Of a stretch of DNA of 13,256 nt, positions 6,571-13,256 are shown piece after piece. Within the stretch, counting starts at the first letter, position 1, and each line of letters opens with the position of its first letter. The translations under genes were made by a program, and so were the position numbers. Source of the stretch: JBQTIP01 sp052388025 (GTDB lineage Bacteria; Actinomycetota; UBA4738; HRBIN12). The stretch lies in the NCBI GenBank assembly GCA_052388025.1, contig JBQTIP010000023.1:1-13256 (forward strand), in the 5' to 3' direction. The notes beneath the pieces were generated by a model. That model saw nothing but the letters and a program-made list of their open reading frames with translations. It had not been told where the DNA came from and did no database searches.

Positions 6571-7110
6571 ATGTCCACCGCCCAGGTAGCTATCGTCGTC
6601 CCTGCCCTTGTGGCCGTCGCGCTGGCCGTCATCAACGTCCTCTACCAGCTCAAGCTCAACCGCCAAACGCTCGACCACCAGCAGAAGCTCGCCGTCCAGG
6701 CGCGCGTCGCGTCAACGTATGAGGACATGCTGGAACTAGTGGGCCACACGATGGAGACGGTGAACGCGACGAAGCCGATTTTCGTGATGGGCCAGCCACC
6801 CGAGCCCCCGGAGGAGCTGGACAAGAGCCTGATCCGGAAGGTCCAAGCGCGCATCGGCGTCCACGGGAGCCCGGAGGTCAAGGCCATCCTGGAGCGCTGG
6901 AGCAAAGGGACGTCCGAGTTCCACGTAGAGGCGTGGAAGCTCAACGAGATGCAAGGCGCCGAGCAGCGCTCGATGAAGCCCAGCGAGATCAAGGAGAACT
7001 GGGGTCGGTTCCCCTCCGAGCAGTGGCAGGTCGTCGAGGGCAAACGCAAGGACCTCCACGCGACGGTCCGCGACCTGGAGGAGGCGGTGACCTCCGAGAT
7101 GCGGTCGTAG
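6571..7110 (+). CDS. Membrane-anchored protein of unknown function
   Basis: A 179-aa protein not recognised as a named family. Residues about 6-25 form one hydrophobic helix (VAIVVPALVAVALAVINVLY), followed by a charged, helix-rich cytoplasmic part (KLNRQTLDHQQKLAVQARVA, possible coiled coil) up to the end (VVEGKRKDLHATVRDLEEAV). The first residues lack a signal-peptidase site, so it is probably an N-terminal anchor with the body inside the cell. It starts seven bases after the SANT-like gene, so the two are likely co-transcribed, and together they face away from the HTH/HEPN operon. A single-helix anchor with a soluble helical body is compatible with a sensor or membrane effector, but nothing in the sequence proves this. 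Confidence 0.55.
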   Translation: MSTAQVAIVVPALVAVALAVINVLYQLKLNRQTLDHQQKLAVQARVASTYEDMLELVGHTMETVNATKPIFVMGQPPEPPEELDKSLIRKVQARIGVHGSPEVKAILERWSKGTSEFHVEAWKLNEMQGAEQRSMKPSEIKENWGRFPSEQWQVVEGKRKDLHATVRDLEEAVTSEMRS

Positions 7111-7171
7111 CAATTCGCACCTACAGACCGGCTACGAGGCCGCAGGCCAAAATACAGGGCCCGAGTGTCTA

Positions 7172-7417
7172 TCACGCGACGAGCAGCAGCTCCCCACGAA
7201 CGACGAGCGGTGTGGCTGAGGTTCGCCACGGCCCTCCGACACTCCGCCCTCCGACCCGAACCGGACGTACATCTCCGAGATCCGCTTCCACCAGCACTCT
7301 TCGCTTGCTCGGCTCGTAAGTGAGGCTCAGTCCGAGGCTTTCGGAGAGGTCCGCCTTGGTGCGGAGCCCGAGAGCAGATGTCAACGCCAGACGCCGTTCC
7401 TCGTTGTTGCCAGAGCG
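7172..7417 (-). pseudogene. Probable C-terminal remnant of a serine site-specific recombinase
   Basis: The minus frame ends with a segment running from TKADLSESLGLSLTYEP (7360 onward) through KRRVLVEADL to VRVGGRSV (to 7238). Many large serine recombinases of phages and integrative elements end in a similar run: a GLxLTYxP strand, a VLVEA strand and a closing RVGGGT-like motif. No catalytic resolvase domain or zinc ribbon is found upstream, and 7508 onward is a different gene on the other strand, so only a tail is left. The family call rests on a short stretch. This fills most of the 397-base gap between 7111 and 7507; nothing else was found there. Confidence 0.4.
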
Positions 7418-7507
7418 GACCGCAGCGCACGTTCCCGAGAGCATGAACGGAGGTCCCGTGGTAGGCTGGGTTACTCGATTGGTGGTTCGCTGGAGGGAGG
7501 CCGACGC

Positions 7508-7894
7508 ATGGGCAAGGTCGTGCACTTCGAGATCCCGGTGGACGACGCGGCACGGGCGAAGGAGTTCTACCGCTCCATCTTCGATTGGCAGCTGAACGAC
7601 ATGGACATGGGCGGCGGGAACATCTACACGATGGTGACCACGACCCCCATCGACGAGCAGAGCCGGATGCCCACGGAGCCGGGCGCGATCAACGGCGGCC
7701 TAATGCAGCGGAGCCCGGACACGCCCGCCCCGGTCATCACGATCGGTGTCGACGCGATCGACGACGCGCTGAAGAAGATCGAGGCCGGCGGCGGCGGCGT
7801 CGTTCAGCCCAGGACCGAGATCCCCGACATGGGGGCCTTCGCGTACTTCAAAGACAGCGAGGGCAACGTGGTCGGACTGTGGGAAACCTTCTGA
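7508..7894 (+). CDS. VOC (glyoxalase/bleomycin-resistance/dioxygenase) superfamily protein
   Basis: A complete 128-aa protein of the vicinal-oxygen-chelate fold. It begins VVHFEIPVDDAARAKEFYRS, has the family's FDWQ turn, and ends with a YFKDSEGNVVGLWE strand holding the usual final acidic ligand; the first-strand H6 is another potential ligand. Two beta-alpha-beta-beta-beta repeats are evident in the spacing (about 1-60 and 70-128). GGAGG nine bases before the ATG at 7508 supports the start. Members of this small single-domain group are variously metal enzymes or binding proteins; the substrate cannot be read from the sequence. It stands alone: the segment upstream is a recombinase remnant on the other strand, and a truncated hydrolase begins a few bases after its stop. 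Confidence 0.85.
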   Translation: MGKVVHFEIPVDDAARAKEFYRSIFDWQLNDMDMGGGNIYTMVTTTPIDEQSRMPTEPGAINGGLMQRSPDTPAPVITIGVDAIDDALKKIEAGGGGVVQPRTEIPDMGAFAYFKDSEGNVVGLWETF

Positions 7895-7898
7895 GCCG

Positions 7899-7976
7899 CA
7901 GCAAGATCACCAGCGGTGGGCCGTTGGCCGCCCGCTCGTAGGCCATCCTGAGTCCCTGAACGTCGATCTGCTCCAC
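7899..7976 (-). pseudogene. N-terminal stub of an alpha/beta-hydrolase
   Basis: From a GTG at 7976 the minus strand reads VEQIDVQGLRMAYERA then GPPLVILL, the standard first two strands of an alpha/beta-fold hydrolase, which should be followed by LHG and the oxyanion loop. Instead the similarity stops at about 7899, a few bases from the VOC stop codon. Only about 26 residues of a protein that is normally near 280 aa remain. It points away from the cyclase gene at 8078. Confidence 0.45.
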
Positions 7977-8064
7977 GTCGTTCGCCGTCGGTGTCGATAT
8001 CCAACCGGGCTTGACGTCGAGCGCACACGGCAAACACCAGGTAGGGCAGCAGCCGGCGCGGGCG

Positions 8065-8070
8065 TACTGT
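8065..8070 (+). promoter_or_regulatory. Possible -10 element for a leaderless cyclase transcript
   Basis: TACTGT ends seven bases before the GTG start codon at 8078, the usual distance from a -10 hexamer to a transcription start. No Shine-Dalgarno is present. Leaderless mRNAs are common in Actinomycetota. No good -35 element was found. Confidence 0.3.
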
Positions 8071-8077
8071 TTCTCCC

Positions 8078-9724
8078 GTGCTCACCTGCTCCAGCTGCGG
8101 CCAGCAGAATCCGGACGGGTTCCGCTTCTGCGGCGCGTGCGGATCTTCGCTCGAGGCCGACGCAGGTCGGGCACGCCGCGAGGAGCGCAAGATCGTTACG
8201 GTGCTCTTCGCAGATCTCGTCGGCTTCACCGCTCGGGCTGAGTCGCTGGATCCCGAGGACGTGCATGCCCTGCTCGTCCCGTACCACGCGCGCCTCCGCT
8301 CCGAGCTCGAGCGCTTCGGCGGCACGGTGGAGAAGTTCATCGGCGACGCTGTGATGGCGGTCTTTGGCGCGCCCGTGGCGCACGAGGACGACCCCGAGCG
8401 CGCTGTCCGGGCGGCACTCGCCATCCGTGATTGCGTCGGCCAGATCGGCCAACAGGAAGAGCTGCAGGTCCGGATCGCGGTCACGACCGGCGAGGTACTG
8501 GTCAACTTGCGCGCCCGCCCGGAGGCGGGTGAAGGGATGGCCTCCGGGGACGTCATCAACACGGCCGCTCGCCTGCAGGCGGCGGCACCCATGAACGGGA
8601 TCCTCGCTTCCGAGGCCACCTACCGTGCCACGAGGCACGTGATCGAGTACCGAGAGCGGGAGCCGGTCCAGGCGAAGGGGAAGGCAGAGCCAATCAGCGT
8701 ATGGGAGGCGCTTCAGGCGCGCGCCCGATTCGGCGTCGACGTCGTCCAGGAGGTGCACGCTCCGCTCGTGGGGCGCGAGCGCGAGATCGCGCTCCTCAGA
8801 CAGACCCTCGCGCGCGTGCGTGAGGAGCGCTCGCCACAGCTCCTCACGCTTATCGGCGTTCCCGGGATCGGCAAGACCCGCCTCGTGTACGAGCTCATGC
8901 GATCCGTCGACGAAGACCCCGAGCTGACCACCTGGCGCCAAGGGCGGTCGCTCCCATACGGAGAGGGCGTCGCGTTCTGGGCACTCGGCGAGATGGCGAA
9001 GGCGCACGCGGGCGTCCTCGACAGCGACTCGCCCGAGGACGCTGCTCGCAAGCTCAAGGAAGCGGTTCACGAGACGATCTCCGACGCGAACGATGCGGGT
9101 TGGGTCGCCGGCCATTTCCTTCCGCTCGTCGGCGCCGTCGGCGACGCGGAGCTCGGCGCCGACCGGCGCAGCGAAGCCTTCGCGGCCTGGCGCCGCTTCT
9201 TCGAGGTCCTCGCCGAGCAGCGGCCGCTCGTCCTGGTGTTCGAGGATCTTCACTTCGCCGACGAGGGTCTGCTCGACTTCGTCGATCACTTGGTCGAATG
9301 GGCGAGCAGTGTTCCGATCCTCGTCGTGGCCACGGCTCGCCCTGAGCTACTCGAGCGCCGGGCCGGCTGGGGCGGCGGCAAGGCGAACGCGACGACGCTG
9401 TCGCTCCAGCCATTGTCCGACGAGGCGACCGCGTCGCTGATCGGGAAGCTGGTCGGTCGACCGGTACTCGAGGCCCAGACGCAATCCGGCCTCCTCGCGC
9501 GCGTCGGAGGGAACGCGCTCTACGCCGAGCAATTCGCGCGCATGCTCCTGGAGCGCGAGGAGGTGAGCGAGCTGCCGATACCCGAGTCGATCCAGGGCAT
9601 CATCGCCGCCCGCCTGGACGCGCTGCCTGCGGATGAGAAGGACCTGCTCCAGGATGCTGCCGTGATGGGGAAGGTCTTCTGCGCGGTCGTCCCTTTCGGC
9701 TATGCGAACGACGAAGACGAATAG
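8078..9724 (+). CDS. Class III adenylate/guanylate cyclase fused to an AAA-type ATPase, C-terminally truncated
   Basis: 548 aa from a GTG start. Zinc ribbon C4-x2-C7, C18-x2-C21; class III nucleotide cyclase domain about 38-210 with both metal aspartates (D46 in FADLVGFT, D90 in FIGDAVMAVFG), the purine-contacting K86 and the NTAARLQ transition-state motif; then a STAND/AAA ATPase with Walker A GVPGIGKT (260-267) and a LVLVFEDLHFAD Walker B. All cyclase residues are present, so cAMP synthesis is plausible. Homologs of this architecture usually run to about 1000 residues or more with TPR repeats. Here similarity ends at AAVMGKVF and is replaced by an unrelated 14-residue tail, with no TPR sequence before the convergent E2 gene 49 bases on. 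Sensor control through the TPR part is therefore likely lost. Confidence 0.8.
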   Translation: MLTCSSCGQQNPDGFRFCGACGSSLEADAGRARREERKIVTVLFADLVGFTARAESLDPEDVHALLVPYHARLRSELERFGGTVEKFIGDAVMAVFGAPVAHEDDPERAVRAALAIRDCVGQIGQQEELQVRIAVTTGEVLVNLRARPEAGEGMASGDVINTAARLQAAAPMNGILASEATYRATRHVIEYREREPVQAKGKAEPISVWEALQARARFGVDVVQEVHAPLVGREREIALLRQTLARVREERSPQLLTLIGVPGIGKTRLVYELMRSVDEDPELTTWRQGRSLPYGEGVAFWALGEMAKAHAGVLDSDSPEDAARKLKEAVHETISDANDAGWVAGHFLPLVGAVGDAELGADRRSEAFAAWRRFFEVLAEQRPLVLVFEDLHFADEGLLDFVDHLVEWASSVPILVVATARPELLERRAGWGGGKANATTLSLQPLSDEATASLIGKLVGRPVLEAQTQSGLLARVGGNALYAEQFARMLLEREEVSELPIPESIQGIIAARLDALPADEKDLLQDAAVMGKVFCAVVPFGYANDEDE

Positions 9725-9773
9725 GTCCCCAGTGGACTTCTCGTGTAGGTTAGGAGGAGGTGGGGCTGGCCGG

Positions 9774-10892
9774 TCAAGACAGGAGCCGGTCGGGTCCCTC
9801 GAGGTGGCGAACCACGTCCGCCAGGAACTTAGCGGCGGGGACCCCATCGACGATCTGGTGATCGAAGGTCAGGCTGAGCACGAGGAGCGTTCGGACCTCG
9901 ATGCGGCCCCCCACCACCGCGGGACGAGGCCGGGCCCGGCCCACGCCCAGGATCGCCGACTGGGGTGGGTTGAGTAGCGGGGTGAAGGCGTCGATGCCGT
10001 AGGGCCCGAGATTGGTGACGCTGAACACGCCGCCCTCGGTCTCGGTGGGGGCCAGCCTCCCATCGCGGGCTCGCTCGGCGAGGTCGGCGATATCGCGGCT
10101 CAGTGTGTCCAGGTCCTTGCGATCCGCCTCCCGGACTACCGGAACGATCAGGCCCTCCTCCAGGGCCACGGCCACTCCGATGCCCATGCGGTCCGGGTAC
10201 TCCAGCCCCGCCTCGGTCAGGCGGGTCCCGAGCAGCGGGTGGTCCTTCAGGGCCAGCGCGCACGCCCGCACCACGGCCTCCGTGAACGAGGCCCGGCGGC
10301 CCCACACGGCTGTCAGGCGGTCCAGCTCCCCGGCCAGGGGTGTCACGTCGGCCTCGGCCGTCACCGTGAGCTGGGCCGTGGATGCCAGCCCAGCCCGCAG
10401 CCGGTCGGCGATGGCCCGCCGCATCGGCGACATGGGCACCGTTCCCCTGGGCCGAGCTTCGGCCCGAGGTGCGGTCGGCGCACCCTCGGCGGCGGCCCGG
10501 ACGTCGGCCTCCACCACGCGGCCGCCGGGCCCCGAGCCCGCCACGGCGGACAGGTCCACTCCCAGCTCCCGGGCCAGACGCCTGGCCGCGGGCGTCGCGA
10601 CCGCGACCCCACCGGAGGCCGCCGGCGCGGCGGCCGCTCTCGGCGTTGCGGACGCGGCCTCCTCGATGACGGCGATGGGCTCCCCCTGCTTCACCACCCC
10701 ACCGGGCTCGAGCAGTAGCTCGACAACCTGCCCGTCCGCCGGTGCCATTACGTCCGCGCTCACCTTCTGGACCTGGACCTCCGCGAGCAGGTCGCCCTCC
10801 CGGACCAAAGCCCCCGGCTCCACCAGCCAGGTGACGAGCATCCCCTCCTCGACCTCGTCGGAGAGCGCCGGCATCAGGACCTCGCGGCGCAT
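9774..10892 (-). CDS. E2 dihydrolipoamide acyltransferase of a 2-oxoacid/acetoin dehydrogenase complex
   Basis: A 372-aa E2 core subunit that moves the acyl group from E1 to coenzyme A on a lipoyl arm. One lipoyl domain occupies about 1-75 with lysine K43 in VQVQKVSADV. After an alanine-rich linker comes a peripheral-subunit binding domain (ATPAARRLARELGVDLSAV, then GSGPGGRVVEADV, about 98-135). The catalytic domain runs from about 150 to the end, with the active-site motif H345-QIVDG. The start at 10892 is chosen over 10916 because AGGAGGG precedes it at a suitable distance and lipoyl domains begin at this point. Third gene after E1alpha and E1beta; the 82-base gap before it holds a large hairpin. 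The single lipoyl domain and size fit acetoin- or branched-chain-type E2 as well as pyruvate dehydrogenase, so the substrate is open. Confidence 0.9.
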   Translation of the reverse strand: MRREVLMPALSDEVEEGMLVTWLVEPGALVREGDLLAEVQVQKVSADVMAPADGQVVELLLEPGGVVKQGEPIAVIEEAASATPRAAAAPAASGGVAVATPAARRLARELGVDLSAVAGSGPGGRVVEADVRAAAEGAPTAPRAEARPRGTVPMSPMRRAIADRLRAGLASTAQLTVTAEADVTPLAGELDRLTAVWGRRASFTEAVVRACALALKDHPLLGTRLTEAGLEYPDRMGIGVAVALEEGLIVPVVREADRKDLDTLSRDIADLAERARDGRLAPTETEGGVFSVTNLGPYGIDAFTPLLNPPQSAILGVGRARPRPAVVGGRIEVRTLLVLSLTFDHQIVDGVPAAKFLADVVRHLEGPDRLLS

Positions 10893-10916
10893 TCCGCCAA
10901 CCCTCCTCCAAGCCAC

Positions 10917-10949
10917 CGGGGAGGGAGAGCGCCCGGCCCTCCCTCCCCG
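10917..10949. other. GC-rich hairpin between E1beta and E2
   Basis: Perfect 11-bp arms CGGGGAGGGAG / CTCCCTCCCCG enclose an 11-base loop in which a GC/GC pair can extend the stem past one mismatch. It sits 25 bases before the E2 start, inside the operon. Such a stem can partly block transcription, mark an RNA-processing point or protect a 3' end, and so set the amount of E2 relative to E1. No T tract follows. Confidence 0.55.
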
Positions 10950-10974
10950 CGGACGGGCTCTCGCCAGCCGGCGC

Positions 10975-11994
10975 CTACTTGCCGACCAGCTCCCTCGCCG
11001 CTTGGGCGATCCTCTCGGCGTTCGGCAGGCAGAACTGCTCGAGCGGGCGGCTGTAGGGGATGGGCACGTCCGGGTAGGCCAGCCGGACGGGCTGGGCGTC
11101 GAGGTAGTCGAAGGCCCCCTCGACGGCCGTCGTGATGACCTCCCCGCTCGTCCCGAAGCTCCGGTAGTCCTCGTCGACCACCAGGAGCCGGTGGGTCTTG
11201 GCGACCGAAGCCACGATCGCCTGCCGATCCAGCGGCACCAGCGAGCGGAGGTCCAGGACCTCGGCCTCGATCCCGTGCTTCGCCAGCTCCTCGGCGGCGT
11301 CCAGGGCCCAATGCACCATGAGCGACAGGGTGGCGATCGTGACGTGCTCGCCTTCCCGCTTCACGTCGGCCTTGCCGATGGGCACGGTGTAGGGCTCCTC
11401 CGGAACCTCACCAGTGGCCCGGGGGTTCGGGGTCATCCACCCCAGGCCCATGATCCCCTTGTGGAACATGTACAGGACCGGGTTGTCGTCCCGGATGGCC
11501 GAGATCATCAGCCCCTTGGCATCGTACGGGGTCGAGGGGATGACCACCTTGATCCCCGGCACGTGGGCGAACAGGCCGCAGAGCGTCTGGGAGTGCTGGG
11601 CGCCGTCGCCGTAGCCCCCGCCGATGGCGGTGGTGACCACGACCGGCACCTTCAGGTTCCCCCCGGACTCGTAGTGGATCTTCGCCATGTGGTTGTAGAT
11701 CTGGTCCATGCAGACCCCGAAGAAGTCGACGAACATCAGCTCGACGATGGGGCGCATCCCGGACAGGGCCGCCCCGGTAGCCGCCCCGATGAAGGCCGTC
11801 TCGGAGATCGGGGTGTCCATGATCCGGTCCGGCCCGAACCGGGCGAGCAACCCCTCGGTGGCACCGAAGATGCCGCCGTAGACCCCGATGTCCTCGCCCA
11901 TGACGAACACGCTGGGATCGCGCTCCATCTCCTGGGCGATGGCCTCGGAGACCGCCTTCGCCGTGGTCAGCAGGCGCTTCGTTCCAACTGCCAT
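10975..11994 (-). CDS. E1 beta subunit of a 2-oxoacid/acetoin dehydrogenase (transketolase-like)
   Basis: A 339-aa thiamine-diphosphate enzyme subunit with a pyrimidine-binding transketolase domain (AVSEAIAQEMERDPSVFVMG, then GIFGATEGL and DTPISETAFIGAATGAA, whose glutamate activates the cofactor) and a C-terminal transketolase domain (TIATLSLMVHWALDAAEEL, VLDLRSLVPLD, VVDEDYRSFG). It forms an alpha2beta2 E1 with the next gene upstream. Two ATG codons are possible: GAAGGAG abuts the one at 12003 with no spacing but lies nine bases before 11994, so 11994 is chosen. It begins 19 bases after the E1alpha stop. The sequence most resembles the acetoin dehydrogenase/generic alpha-ketoacid dehydrogenase group (AcoB/PdhB-like). 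Intact and full-length. Confidence 0.92.
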   Translation of the reverse strand: MAVGTKRLLTTAKAVSEAIAQEMERDPSVFVMGEDIGVYGGIFGATEGLLARFGPDRIMDTPISETAFIGAATGAALSGMRPIVELMFVDFFGVCMDQIYNHMAKIHYESGGNLKVPVVVTTAIGGGYGDGAQHSQTLCGLFAHVPGIKVVIPSTPYDAKGLMISAIRDDNPVLYMFHKGIMGLGWMTPNPRATGEVPEEPYTVPIGKADVKREGEHVTIATLSLMVHWALDAAEELAKHGIEAEVLDLRSLVPLDRQAIVASVAKTHRLLVVDEDYRSFGTSGEVITTAVEGAFDYLDAQPVRLAYPDVPIPYSRPLEQFCLPNAERIAQAARELVGK

Positions 11995-12013
11995 CGTCTC
12001 CATCTCCTTCCGA

Positions 12014-12997
12014 TCACGCGAAGACGTGCTCCAGGGAGCTCTCCGGAGCGGGGTACGGGCTGGACCGGGCGAACTCGATGGCCTCGTCGACCTCGGCCTG
12101 GGCCTCGTCCCACACCTTCTTTGCGTCGGCCTCGGTCAGGGCCCCGGACTCGGCCAGTCGGCGCTCGAAGACGCGGATGGCGTCCCGCTCCGTGAGCCCC
12201 TCCAGCTCTTCCTTGGTCCTGTAGACCTGGGGGTCTCCCTCGAAGTGGCCGAGCAGCCGATCGGTCTTTACCTCGATGAGCGTGGGGCCCTCGCCGCGCC
12301 GGGCCCTTGCCACGGCCTCCCCGGCCGCCTCGTACACGGCCACCGGGTCGTTGTCCGGGATCAGCACGCCCGGAATCCCGTAGGCGGGGGCCCGGTCGCT
12401 GTTGTTTGCGATGGCGGTGGCCTTCTCCTTGGGCACGCTGATGGCCCAGGCGTTGTCCTCGCACACAAACACGACCGGCAGGGTCCACAGGGCCGCAAGG
12501 TTCAGGGACTCGTGGAAGGCCCCCTGGTTGGCGGCTCCCTCCCCGAAGAACGACACGGCGATGTCGTCCCGGCCCTGCTTCTTGAAGGCCAGGGCGTGGC
12601 CCACGGCAGTCGGCATCCCCTCGGCGATGATCCCGCTGCACCCGAAGTTCGTGTCGGCGTCGAACAGGTGCATGTGGCCGCCCTTGCCCCGCCCTAGCCC
12701 TGCCTCCTTGCCGAAGATCTCGGCGGCCAGCCGCTTCATCTCCATCCCATGGGCCAGGGCGATGTGATGGGGCCGGTGGGTGGCGGTCACGGCATCGGTG
12801 GGCCGAAGATGCACACACACGCCGACGGCCGCTGGCTCCTGCCCGGCCGCCAGGTGCATCTCCCCCGGGACGGGCCCGGCGGCGATGTCGAACGCCGGGG
12901 TCTTGCCCTCCATGTACACCCGGGCCATGGTCTCCTCGAACACCCGGGCCCGCACCATCTGGCGATGCATCTCGCGAAGCGTTTCGTCGGTGGGCAT
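12014..12997 (-). CDS. E1 alpha subunit of a 2-oxoacid/acetoin dehydrogenase (TPP-dependent)
   Basis: A 327-aa subunit that binds thiamine diphosphate and decarboxylates or cleaves the substrate. It shows the THRPHHIALAHG loop (73-84), GRGKGGHMH (102-110) and the cofactor motif starting G152-E-G and ending E180-D-N182. The canonical motif is GDG; glutamate replaces the aspartate here. The start at 12997 is set by GGAGGAG five bases upstream; the in-frame ATG at 13048 would add 17 residues unlike the family. First gene of E1alpha-E1beta-E2. The MAEIFGKEAG-like segment (AAEIFGKEAG) and GGHMH pattern recall acetoin dehydrogenase AcoA, but pyruvate or branched-chain substrates are possible. No E3 gene is in the window; that subunit is often encoded elsewhere. 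Confidence 0.92.
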   Translation of the reverse strand: MPTDETLREMHRQMVRARVFEETMARVYMEGKTPAFDIAAGPVPGEMHLAAGQEPAAVGVCVHLRPTDAVTATHRPHHIALAHGMEMKRLAAEIFGKEAGLGRGKGGHMHLFDADTNFGCSGIIAEGMPTAVGHALAFKKQGRDDIAVSFFGEGAANQGAFHESLNLAALWTLPVVFVCEDNAWAISVPKEKATAIANNSDRAPAYGIPGVLIPDNDPVAVYEAAGEAVARARRGEGPTLIEVKTDRLLGHFEGDPQVYRTKEELEGLTERDAIRVFERRLAESGALTEADAKKVWDEAQAEVDEAIEFARSSPYPAPESSLEHVFA

Positions 12998-13149
12998 GGG
13001 CGCTCCTCCTCTCATGCGACGGATGGCCTGTCGGAAGCGTGGTCTCACCCCAGGCGATCACCTCCCCCCTGCCCGGTCCGGCGACCCGGACAATAGCCCT
13101 ACTCATCACCGAGCCGCACTAGACGATAGCGCCGAACGGCCCCTCTCTG
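12998..13149 (-). promoter_or_regulatory. Upstream region of the dehydrogenase operon
   Basis: No gene supported. It holds the E1alpha ribosome site (GGAGGAG, 13009-13003) and should contain the operon promoter or leader. TATCGT-like sequence near 13125 on the minus strand could be a -10 element, but no clear -35 is seen. Confidence 0.3.
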
Positions 13150-13166
13150 CAGGCCCCAGGGGCCTG
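13150..13166. other. Perfect GC palindrome upstream of the dehydrogenase operon
   Basis: CAGGCCCC and GGGGCCTG flank a single A, giving an 8-bp perfect inverted repeat. It could end transcription of a neighbour, act as an operator or be part of a leader RNA. No T tract is present. Confidence 0.45.
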
Positions 13167-13203
13167 ACGACGAACCCCGCGACCTCGCCTACCGCCAGGC
13201 CTT

Positions 13204-13227
13204 GCGGGGCTCAGTTCACTGACCCGC
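13204..13227. other. Hairpin with a competing alternative pairing
   Basis: GCGGG-(GC bulge)-TCAGT pairs with ACTGA-CCCGC around a two-base TC spacer. The same GCGGGG (13204-13209) can instead pair with CCCCGC at 13175-13180. Two further inverted repeats follow to the window edge: CCGGC/GCCGG at 13230-13242 and a near-palindrome GGACACC..GGTGGTCC at 13241-13256. Mutually exclusive stems are a hallmark of regulatory leaders but also occur by chance in GC-rich DNA. Confidence 0.35.
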
Positions 13228-13256
13228 GCCCGGCGGTGCCGGACACCAGGTGGTCC

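Noticed and set aside
7907..9289. 460-residue open frame on the minus strand
   Set aside because: Antisense to the cyclase/ATPase gene, which has clear catalytic motifs on the plus strand.
10012..12195. 727-residue open frame on the plus strand
   Set aside because: Antisense to the E2 and E1beta genes; long antisense frames are expected in GC-rich coding DNA and the product has no domain.
11967..13109. 380-residue frame overlapping E1alpha
   Set aside because: Shifted frame of the E1alpha gene with an R/G/P-rich product; the real gene starts at 12997 with a strong ribosome site.
1..13256. CRISPR arrays, tRNA or rRNA genes, complete insertion sequences
   Set aside because: No regularly spaced repeats, cloverleaf with TPsiC motif, rRNA core sequence or transposase with terminal repeats was found.

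Overview
The window is GC-rich and densely coded, with frequent GTG starts. Its contents (a VOC protein, a zinc-ribbon cyclase/ATPase of the kind common in Actinomycetota and related soil lineages, and a plasmid-type coupling ATPase) suggest an uncultured actinobacterium or a neighbouring terrabacterial lineage. The sequence alone does not allow a firmer placement.

Layout. (i) 1-4328 is a decaying mobile segment. On the minus strand, a sigma-70-like regulator (2466-1700) precedes a VirD4/TraD-type conjugative coupling ATPase that runs off the left edge (1663-1); each carries one frameshift. On the plus strand, 2661-4328 is an AbiEi/AbiEii-like toxin-antitoxin pair with an ATGA overlap. Its antitoxin is open, but its nucleotidyltransferase toxin is broken by a frameshift and an in-frame amber codon. 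(ii) 4566-6057 (minus) is a compact four-gene operon: three small helix-turn-helix proteins joined by GTGA overlaps, then a Swt1-type HEPN protein with an intact R-x4-H RNase motif. This is the best candidate for an undescribed defence or element-control module. It is divergent, across 6058-6341, from a plus-strand pair: a 73-aa SANT-like protein and a membrane-anchored protein of unknown function. The divergent region holds two strong tandem hairpins. (iii) 7111-9724 is a patchwork: a probable serine-recombinase tail, an intact VOC protein, an alpha/beta-hydrolase N-terminal stub and a class III cyclase/AAA ATPase whose C-terminal half is missing. (iv) 9774-12997 (minus) is an intact E1alpha-E1beta-E2 operon of the 2-oxoacid/acetoin dehydrogenase type, with a GC-rich hairpin before E2 and a structured upstream region (13150-13256).

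Together the left half reads as a remnant of an integrated conjugative element or defence island next to ordinary metabolic genes. The three indels all lie in the element part, in or beside short G/C runs, so either gene decay or local sequencing error could explain them. The nonsense codon favours decay for the toxin gene.
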